A stretch of 64,000 bases of DNA from Dugong dugon (taxonomy: Eukaryota > Chordata > Mammalia > Sirenia > Dugongidae), in assembly GCA_030035585.1 (NCBI GenBank), contig CM057471.1, positions 97,341,819-97,405,818 of the forward strand, written 5' to 3'. The notes under the pieces were generated by a model. The model did no database searches and was not told the origin of the DNA. It was given only the letters and a program-made list of their open reading frames with translations. Below, piece after piece: positions 56,886-64,000 of this stretch. Position 1 is the stretch's first letter, and each line of letters opens with the position of its first letter. The translations under genes and the position numbers were made by a program.

Positions 56886-57979
56886 TTGTCATTTTGTCTG
56901 ATAGGTAATTTATCATTCTTCCAAGTCACACCTCAAGGCTTTCCTTCTCTAGGGAACTTTGCCTTATTTAAATTATCTCATGTTGCTACCTGTAGAAAAA
57001 AATCTCTGATCTTCACTTTCTGTTTGGTTTTCTATATTTAGATGCTTTCTGAATTACAGATCCACAGCTTAGAAATTTCACTTACACATAACTGATCAAA
57101 AAACATACACTGTTTCTTCTTTCTCTTGCCTACGAGATTCCTCTCTTTCTTTGTTCTTTTTGGATAATCATCAACCTCACCTAGGATGATACCTCCATCA
57201 GGTGTCTAAAGTGCAGAGGAACTCAAAGTCTGCATGATTACTTTCAGTCCTTTGATGCTCTAGTCCAGGAGGGTAGGGGCCCATGCCTTAGGCCATTTTC
57301 TTCTCTATTTGATGGCTTAGTTCATTTTTCCTTAGGTTGTCTTTATTGCAGGTATCATTGTTTAAAACCCCCTTATCCTCCAGTTTCTTCAGCTCTTGCC
57401 CAGTACTACAGGAAAACTCCTTTTATTGCTTTCTCTTCTCTCCTAAAATTTGAGATGCTTATGCTTTTTTTTTTTTCCTTTCTCTTCCTTCCTATTCTAT
57501 CTTCTCTCACCTGGCACATTTGTAGGTGCTCAGTATATATTTGTTTTAAGAACAAATGAATATTCTAAGGCCATGTTTCTTCAAACCTGAGAATGTCTAG
57601 ATTTTAGGCTTCAGAAGTTTGAGAACCACTGTATTACATAAATGTTGTCATTTTGTGTGTTTGCCTGGAGCCACCTGAATTATAAACACCAATTTGGACT
57701 CTGAAATTATGGCAGTATTTGATTTTAATGTTATCATCCAAGTGATCTGGAATATGCTTCCACAGTCTTTTTTAAAGATTATCATTGAAATGATTGCATA
57801 TCATTTAAAAATTATTACAGAAAAAGTGTAGATTCTTGATAAAACTTTAATGGGCATTTCTCTCCTCCCACCCCCAATCCATGAACCCCAGTTTGAGAAT
57901 CCTTGTTTTAGGAATTTGCTGTTTGTTAGCACTATTCTAAGAGGGAAAGGGTGGACAGAAATCAAGTCATTCAATTTAA

Positions 57980-58183
57980 AACCCAAAAAACCCATTGCTG
58001 TAGAGTTGATTCTGACTCACAGCAACTCTGTAGGACAGAATAGAACTGCGCCATAGGGCTTCCAAGGCTGTAATCTTTGTGGAAGCACACTGCCACGTCT
58101 TTTTCCTGCAGAATGGATGGATTGAACTGCTGACTTTTCAGTTAGCAGTCAAGCGCTTTAACCACTGTGGCACCAGGGCTCCT
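57980..58183 (-). mobile_element. AfroSINE, longer variant, with 13-bp TSD
   Basis: Perfect TSD TCATTCAATTTAA (57967-57979 and 58184-58196). The head complement ends in 'ggcaccagggctcc'. Confidence 0.95.
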
Positions 58184-58318
58184 TCATTCAATTTAAGTGT
58201 CCCTAAAGTGACCTGGTGAGAGATATGGGCAACCGATAAAATATATTTTGAAATGAAGATTTTTGTTTTTGGAAGTGAACATCTTATGTCCTTGTCCCAT
58301 GCCATCAAGAATGTTTTT

Positions 58319-58882
58319 TTTTTTTTTTTTTTAATATTTTATTGTACTTCAGGTGAAAGCTTACAGAGCAAATAGTTTCTCATGAAATAGTAGTACACAT
58401 GTTGTTCTGTGACATTGGTTAACAACCCCACAACGTATTAAACCTCTAAACTCTCAACCTTTTTTTTTTCTTTTGATGAAAATTACAGATGGCCAAAGAT
58501 ACACCGTTTCAAAAATTTCTACATTCACAGTTCAGTGACATTGACTACGCTCTTCCAACTGTGCTGTTATTCTCACTTAAGATGAAGGCTTACAGAACAA
58601 AATAGTTTTTCATTTAACAGTTACTACACATGTTGCCCTATGACAATGGTTAACAATCTCACAGCACATCAAGAATATCCTTACTCCACCTTGTGTTCCC
58701 TATCACCAGGGGGCTTCCTTGTCCCCTTCTGTCTTCTGGACCTTGTCAGTGGACTATTGTACCTCTTTAGTCTCATTTGTTTATTTTATTTATTTTATTT
58801 TATTTTATTTAAACACCATTTCAAAACTTTTTACTTACACATTTAAGTGATATTGACTATGCTCTTCCAATTGTGCTGCCAT
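58319..58882 (-). mobile_element. L1-derived insertion of alternating A-B-A-B 3'-UTR modules
   Basis: A 564-bp insertion bounded by a perfect 16-bp TSD, CATCAAGAATGTTTTT (58303-58318 and 58883-58898). On + it reads poly-T, A1 (to about 58461: 'attgtacttcaggtgaaagc'), B1 (about 58462-58577: 'atggccaaagatacaccgtt'), A2 (about 58578-58790: 'gatgaaggcttacagaacaa'), a (TTTTA)n run, then B2 (about 58812-58882). Because one TSD encloses all four, they moved together. Confidence 0.88.
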
Positions 58883-58940
58883 CATCAAGAATGTTTTTGA
58901 TGGTGGGGCATGAATGGAGTGGGCAGCACTTTAGAGTAGT

Positions 58941-59111
58941 TGGGAAACCCTGGTAGTGTAGTCGCTAAGAGCTGTGGCTGCTAACCAGATGGTCAGGAGT
59001 TCGAACCCACCAGGTGCTCCTCGGAAGCCCTGTGGGGCAGTTCTGCTCTGTCCTAGAGGGTTGCTGTGAGTCGGAATCAACTCAACAGCAATGGGTTTGG
59101 TTTTTTGGTTT
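58941..59111 (+). mobile_element. AfroSINE with 10-bp TSD
   Basis: TSD TTAGAGTAGT at 58931-58940 and 59112-59121. The right copy of the repeat runs into the first bases of MER20. Confidence 0.93.
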
Positions 59112-59117
59112 TTAGAG

Positions 59118-59313
59118 TAGTGGTTCTCAACCAGGGCGATTATTGTCCCTCAGAGACATTTGCCAATGTCTCAAGACATTTTTCGTTGTCACTACTGACA
59201 TCTTATGGATAGAGGCCAGGGATACTGTTAAACATTGTATAACGCATAGGACAGCCTCCACAAAAAGAGTTATTCAGCCTGAAATGTCAATTAGTAAATG
59301 TCGTTAAGAAGTG
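59118..59313 (+). mobile_element. MER20 (hAT-Charlie)
   Basis: 'agtggttctcaaccagggcg', 'agagacatttgccaatgtct', 'ttatggatagaggccaggga' and 'gacagcctccacaaaaagag' follow MER20 order. The right end is degraded. Confidence 0.8.
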
Positions 59314-59334
59314 TTACTTAGTTTACTGTTTATG

Positions 59335-59448
59335 ATCTGCTTCCATAAAGATTACAGCCAAGGAAACCCTATGGGGCAGTTCTACTCTGTCACATAGGAT
59401 CGCTGTGAGTTGGAACCAACTCTGTAGCACCCAGCAACAGATTGCTGT
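59335..59448 (+). mobile_element. AfroSINE 3' part with RTE-like tail
   Basis: 'ctgcttccataaagattaca' to 'gttggaaccaactctgtagc' and a CACCCAGCAACAG tail similar to the RTE end at 41405-41428. The head is missing. Confidence 0.75.
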
Positions 59449-59788
59449 TAAGAATGTTCAGAACCAGCAATCACTTAACCTCTCTACCCCTAGAGCAAGC
59501 AGTGCGAAGGGAGTGGGACCTTTGATGCACTTTGAGAGCTCTTCTGCATTGTTTACTACATCTTGTCAGATTTTCCCCTTAATCATACATTGTGTATCCT
59601 GCTTTACGTTAATAGGATGGCTAACATAAAGAGCAGGTAGCTCCAGAAGCCACCACTGTCACCCTTTTAGATGATTAGTTTGGTGCTTATTTTCCTGATT
59701 CTAGATAGCGTGCTTGTGTTCCTACTTCTTAATTTCCACCTCCCCCCAGTTTAGGCATTACCTATTGATTCACCCCCATATAGTTATG

Positions 59789-60208
59789 TCTTAGTCTGGG
59801 TTCTCTAGAGGAGCAAAACCAGTGAGATGTATATGTATAAATATATATAGAAAGATTTACTTCAAGGAAATGGCTCATGCAGTTGCGGGGGCTGGTGAAT
59901 CCAAAATCTGCAAGTGAAGCGGCAGGCTGGAGACTTGTGCAGGCTTACGCCCCAAGATCCTGAAGTCAGGTGATGAGAAGAGTGCAGGGTTGAGAGAGAG
60001 AGTGAGTTTTGCCAGAACATCTGTTTATATTCTAGAGATAGGCCAGACCCCCAAGAAAACTCCCCTTTCATCTGATTGGCTGATCACAGCAGATTATATC
60101 ACGGAAGGTGATTACATTGTTACACTATGTGAGATCATCCAGTCCAGTGTCAGTCAAACCACGGAGAATCATAGCCTAGCCAAGTTGACATGTTAACATT
60201 CCCTATCA
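59789..60208 (-). mobile_element. MLT2-like ERVL LTR
   Basis: On + 'agtctgggttctctagagga', 'aaatggctcatgcagttgcg', 'agcctagccaagttgacatg' and 'taacattccctatca' match the antisense of MLT2-type LTRs. A 68-codon plus frame in it is not a gene. Confidence 0.7.
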
Positions 60209-60232
60209 TATAGTTATGTCATGGCTATACTG

Positions 60233-60388
60233 TTGTTGTTAGGTGCCATTGAGTCGGTTCCGACTCATAGCGACCCTATAGGACAGAGTAGAACTGCCCC
60301 ATAGGGTTTCCAAGGAGAAGCTGGTGGATTCACACTGCTGAACTTTTGGTTAGCAGCTGAGGTCTTAAGTACCACAACACCAGCACTC
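60233..60388 (-). mobile_element. AfroSINE with 13-bp TSD and RTE-like tail
   Basis: Starts on + with gttgttgttaggtgccattg, the complement of the CACCTAACAACAAC tail seen at RTE ends. TSD catggctaYactg (60220-60232 and 60389-60401), one difference. Confidence 0.93.
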
Positions 60389-60654
60389 CATGGCTACACT
60401 GTGGATATGCAGATGTTATTCATAGCTTAGCCAAGGAGTAAAACTGTTACTTTTCCCTTCTTGCACAATTTTTCTGTTTTACCAAAAAATTTTACTCATA
60501 ATCCTGTGTACTTATTAATTCTACCTTAGACTCTTCACCAGTTGTCTACATCTCCGTAATGCGCATCAGACATCTTGTCAGTTTCAGCTCCTTAAAGAAA
60601 TTTCTTCTTGAGTCTTCCTAATTTGCTCCAATTTGGACTACTTGCCTTTTGTAC

Positions 60655-61400
60655 CTAGTGTGTCACTTCATCAGCAGCAGCAGCCTGGGATTTCTTTTCT
60701 CCCTTGTTTTGATTGGACATCTTTTATCTGCCTGAGTAAAGTGCATGGTAGATACAATTTTTTTGAGCCTCTGAACTTCTGAAAATGTCTTTTCTATCCT
60801 CCCACTTGATTGGTAGTATGGCTGGATACCTTTCAGAGTTTTGAAGGCATTGTCCATTGATTTGTTGCTCCTATGTTGCTGTTAAGAAGTCTGATGACGT
60901 TCTGATTCCTGAGCTTTCATATGTAACCTTTTAGGATTTTTCCCCTGTACTCAGAACTTTCACAGTGGTGTGCCATGTTGACAACTCTGGGCCCTTTCAC
61001 TTTGTCTTCAGTTCTGGGAAACTTTCTTGACTTACTCTATTTCTCTTTGGTTTTTCCTCCCTGCACTCTTCTTATGAAGTATCTGGATATTGAACCTCCT
61101 AGTCTGTCCTCTAGTTTTTTTATTCTTTCTAACTTATTCTCCATTGCTTTGTCTTTTTCTCAGCTTCGTCTTCCAAACCTTCTGTTGAATTTTTCTTTTC
61201 TGCTATTTTTAATTTCTAAGTATTTTTTCTCTGAATGTTCCTTTTCTTTTCAAAGTAAAGAATCCTTTTTTTTTGTTTCAGGTTTGCACTATTTTACCTC
61301 TCTAAGCATAATAATACTTCTTTTGAGTTTTTGTTTACCTACATGGTGTTTTTCCTCCAACTATGCCTTCTTTAGTTTGTTTCCTTTAGTTTCTATCTTC
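60655..61400 (-). mobile_element. Old L1/HAL1 ORF1-region fragment
   Basis: Antisense words of ancient L1/HAL1: 'gaaaatgtcttttctatcct', 'tgtcttcagttctgggaaac', 'cttattctccattgctttgt' and 'ctctgaatgttccttttc'. A 144-codon plus-strand frame (60975-61409) is a shadow over T-rich sequence. Confidence 0.7.
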
Positions 61401-61411
61401 ATTTTTTAAAA

Positions 61412-62750
61412 AAAATTTTTTATTGTACTTTAGATGGAGGTTTACAGAACAAATAGTTTCTCATGAAACAGTCGGTACACATATTGTTTTATGACATTGG
61501 TTAACAACCCCACTTCATGTCAACACTCTCCCTTTCGACCTTGAGAACCTTTTTTTGGTGAAAATATACATAGCCAAAGTTACACCATTTTGAAAGTTTC
61601 TACATGTACAATTCAGTGACATTGATTACTTTCTTTCAGTTGTGCTGCTATTCTCACTATCCTTTTCCAGAGTATTCCATCACCATTATCTTCAACTCAC
61701 TGTCCCCTAGGCTTGCCATCAAACCTTTTGAGTTACTGTTGTCAATTTGATCTCACATAGATAATTCTTTTTTTTTTTATACCTTAGATGAAGGTTTGCA
61801 GAACAAATAGTTTCTCATTAAACAGTTGGTACACATATTGTCCTATGACAATGGTTAACAACCCCATGACATGTCAACACTGTCCCTTCTCAACGTTGAG
61901 CTCCCTATCACCAGCTTTCCTGTCCCCTCCTGCCTTCTAGTCCTTGTCCCTGGACTGCTGTGCCTCATTAGTCCTGTTTTGTTTTATGATGCTGTCCAAT
62001 CCCCGGCTGAATGGTGAACTTTGGAAGGGGCTTCACCACTGAGCTGAGTGTTCAGGGGCCATACTCTCGGGGTTTCTCCAGTCTGTCAGGCCAGTAAATC
62101 TGGTCTTTTTTTGTGTGTTAGAATTCTGTTCTACATCCTTTTCCAGCTCTATCCAGGACCCTCGATTGTGATTCCGGTCAGAGCAGTCTGTGGTGGTAGG
62201 CAGACACCATCTAGCTGTACTGGACTCAGTCTGGTGGGGGCCATGGTAGCTGTGGTCCATTAGTCCTTTGGACTAATATTTAACTTCTGTCTTGTTCTCT
62301 TCATTATCCCTTGCTCCCGAAGGGGTGAGACCAGTGGAGTATCTTAGATGGCGGCTCATAGGCTTTTAAGACCCCAGACGCTACTCACCAAGGTACAGTG
62401 TATAACATTGTCTTTATAAACTGTGCTATGCCAATTGAGCTAGATGTTCCTCGAGACCATGGTCCCCACAGCCCTCCGCCCAGCAGCTCAGTCCCTCAGG
62501 GAGTTTAGAAGTGTCTATGGAGCTTCCATGACCTTTCCTTGTACAGGTTGTGCTGGCTTCCCCAGTAAGGGTAAGACAGTAATGTGTACTCTTACCCTTC
62601 ACCAAAGTTACCACTTATCTATTTAGTTACCCCCAACTCCTCCCATCCCTCGTAACCAATAAAGATTGTTTCTTTTTGTGTGTAAACTTTTACATGAGTT
62701 ATCTGTAGAGGTCTCATGCAATATTTGTCCTTTTGTGATTGACTTACCCT
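61412..62750 (-). mobile_element. L1-derived 3' UTR, A-B-A arrangement
   Basis: On + : T-run, A1 (61420-61545), B1 (61546-61770), then T-run and long A2 (61771 to about 62700). A2 includes 'ttagatggcggctcataggc', 'taagaccccagacgctactc' and 'ggttgtgctggcttccccag'. It matches 7447-8294 along its length and continues toward the ORF1 remnant at 63003. Confidence 0.8.
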
Positions 62751-63002
62751 TACCCTTTGTGAAATTTACCCTTATCTTCCAAGATTTGAACCAGTCTATT
62801 ATTACTTGGTAATGCTTGACTTTCTCTCCATTAGAAGGTTCTATATCTTGTACTGTTTATTCCCTCTTTTATTGTTCTGATGCTGTTGTCATTTACAGAT
62901 TAACCTCTCTGGTTCCCTTTTGTAATTCTTTTGGTTTTGCATAGTCCTTAAGAGTTCATTTCCTAGGTTGGTATCCGGCTAGTACAATCCTATGTCCTGT
63001 AT

Positions 63003-64000
63003 TCAGCCTGTGGTCTGATATTGTTTGTTCTCAGATCGAAGGACTTCCTTTAATAAGTCTTGTAAGTTTGGTTTGGTTTTTACATAGTCCCTTAATTTCT
63101 GTTTATCTGGAAATGTCCTAATTTTACCATCATATTTGAACGAGGGTTTGCAGGATATATTATTCTTGGCTGGCGATTTTTTTCTTTTCAAGGTTTTATA
63201 TATGTCATCCCATTGCCTTCTTGCCTGCATGGTTTCTGTTGAATAATCCAAGCTTAGTCTTATTGTTTCTTCTCTGTATGTGACTTTTTTTTTCCTTGAG
63301 CTGCTCTCAGAATTCTTTGTCTTTGGTTTTAGCGTCCGTGATTATGATATGCCTTGGTGATTTTCTTTTGGGGTCTGTCCTATATGGGGTACGTCGAGCT
63401 TCTTGGATGGTCAGCTTTTCATCTTTCATGATATTGGGGAAGTTTTCTGTCAGCAGTTCTTCAGTGATCCTCTCTGTGTCTTCTGTTTGCCTGTTCCAGA
63501 ACTACGATCACTCGCAAATTTTTGCTTTTGATTGTATCCACATAATTCTCAGGGTCTCTTCATTTTTCTTTGTTCTTTTTTCTGATTTTTCCTCAAACAG
63601 CATTGTATCCAAGTGTTTGTCTTCAATTCTGCTGATCCTGTCTTCCACCGTTTCAAATCTGTTCCTCAGCCCTTCTTATGACACTGTCCATTTCTGAAAT
63701 CTTGTTGTTTATCTTTGGATTTCTAATATTTTTTTGTATAATTTCTAGTTCTGAATTTATTTTGGCATTTTGTTCCTGCATTATTTTCCTGAATTCTTCC
63801 ATTGTTTTTGTCTGTATTTTCCATGAATTTGTCTGTTTTTTCCTCATTTTTGTCTGCTTTTAGCTTCAACTCTTGGATAATTCTGAGTATTAGAGATTTG
63901 AATTCCCTATCAGGTAGTTCTAGTGCCTTTTCTTCTACTGGAAAGTCATCTGGTGTTTTATTTTGGATACCTGCTGGAACCATCCTGTCCTGATTTTGTA
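63003..64000 (-). pseudogene. L1-type ORF1, C-terminal two-thirds, running off the window
   Basis: Minus-strand frames reassemble in order the L1 ORF1 protein: a Lys/Glu-rich coiled-coil segment (63653-63983), a TE.LLTENFPN region, then a PRHIII segment, and the C-terminal end with DYSTETMQARRQWDDIYK and a FPDKQKLRDYVKTKP motif (63003-63251). At least two frame breaks lie between 63251 and 63653. ORF1p is the RNA-binding trimeric chaperone of the L1 particle. The stop at about 63003 is followed by 3'-UTR-type sequence rather than ORF2. Confidence 0.85.

Larger units (their letters stand above)
47936..64000 (+). other. NAA35: NAA35 intron (to window edge)
   Basis: From the donor at 47936 to the right edge I found no stretch encoding the next NAA35 segment. 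The intron is filled by the repeats listed separately. Parts without recognised features include 47950-48285, 48945-49590, 50400-50755, 50970-51985, 56890-57965 and 60410-60650. Confidence 0.7.

Noticed and set aside
60975-61409. 144-codon plus-strand frame with hydrophobic, membrane-like translation
   Set aside because: T-rich antisense of an old L1/HAL1 ORF1 region; Phe/Leu/Ser content reflects base composition.
63296-63697. 133-codon plus-strand frame rich in Ser/Phe
   Set aside because: Antisense shadow of the L1 ORF1 coiled-coil region, which reads on the minus strand.
47936-64000. Second NAA35 coding exon
   Set aside because: Looked for the next expected residues after EACRE on the + strand and saw none; the exon probably lies beyond the window.

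Overview
This window is nuclear DNA from an afrotherian mammal, most likely a proboscidean (elephant). The evidence is about thirty copies of afrotherian tRNA-derived SINEs (AfroSINE type) on both strands, several RTE-type LINE fragments whose 3' tail resembles the SINE tails, and afrotherian L1 3'-UTR modules. These lie on a background of pan-mammalian fossils: L1M, L2, MIR, MER5A, MER20, Tigger1 and MaLR/ERVL LTRs. Species assignment is inference. No bacterial-style genes, rRNA, functional tRNA or CRISPR arrays are visible.

Only one real host gene is supported: the 5' end of NAA35, the auxiliary subunit of the NatC N-terminal acetyltransferase, on the + strand. A GC- and CpG-rich promoter lies at about 46550-47400, with two TCTCGCGAGA-type motifs, an NRF1-like site and GC boxes. 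The first coding exon is 47812-47935, with a clean acceptor, a strong start context and a clean donor. From 47936 to the right edge the sequence reads as an NAA35 intron full of repeats; I found no second coding exon.

The 46 kb left of the promoter is intergenic and repeat-built. Layout: 2-4 kb, an old L1/HAL1 ORF1 fragment interrupted by an odd inverted LTR composite; 7.4-8.3 kb, an L1 3'-UTR insertion with target-site duplication (TSD); 9.3-10.6 kb, an L1M 3' end; 10.8-12.5 kb, a MaLR element that looks like an L1-retroposed RNA copy; 12.6-13.5 kb, an ERV LTR plus a tRNA-Leu primer site; 14.3-21.3 kb, a decayed gammaretrovirus-like ERV (LTR, leader, gag, pol, env remnant) with large internal deletions; 22.5-23.1 kb, an L1M 3' UTR; 26 kb, a solo MaLR LTR inside a MER5A; 36.8-41.4 kb, an old L1 followed by two RTE copies in the same orientation; 44.7 kb, an RTE fragment with TSD; 45.6-46.3 kb, an L1 fragment. 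Inside the NAA35 intron: L2, MIR, several SINEs, an L1 interrupted by a near-complete Tigger1 DNA transposon (52872-55204), a TSD-bounded insertion of alternating L1 3'-UTR modules (58.3-58.9 kb), MER20, an ERVL-type LTR, and at the right edge an L1-derived element in which ORF1 is followed within a few hundred bases by a 3' UTR, with no room for ORF2.

The most unusual points are the L1-style retroposition of a complete R-U5-internal-U3-R MaLR RNA, the A-B-A-B modular L1 3' UTRs, the ORF1-only L1 derivative, and the inverted LTR pair. All coordinates of old repeats are read by eye and are approximate at their edges unless a TSD is given.
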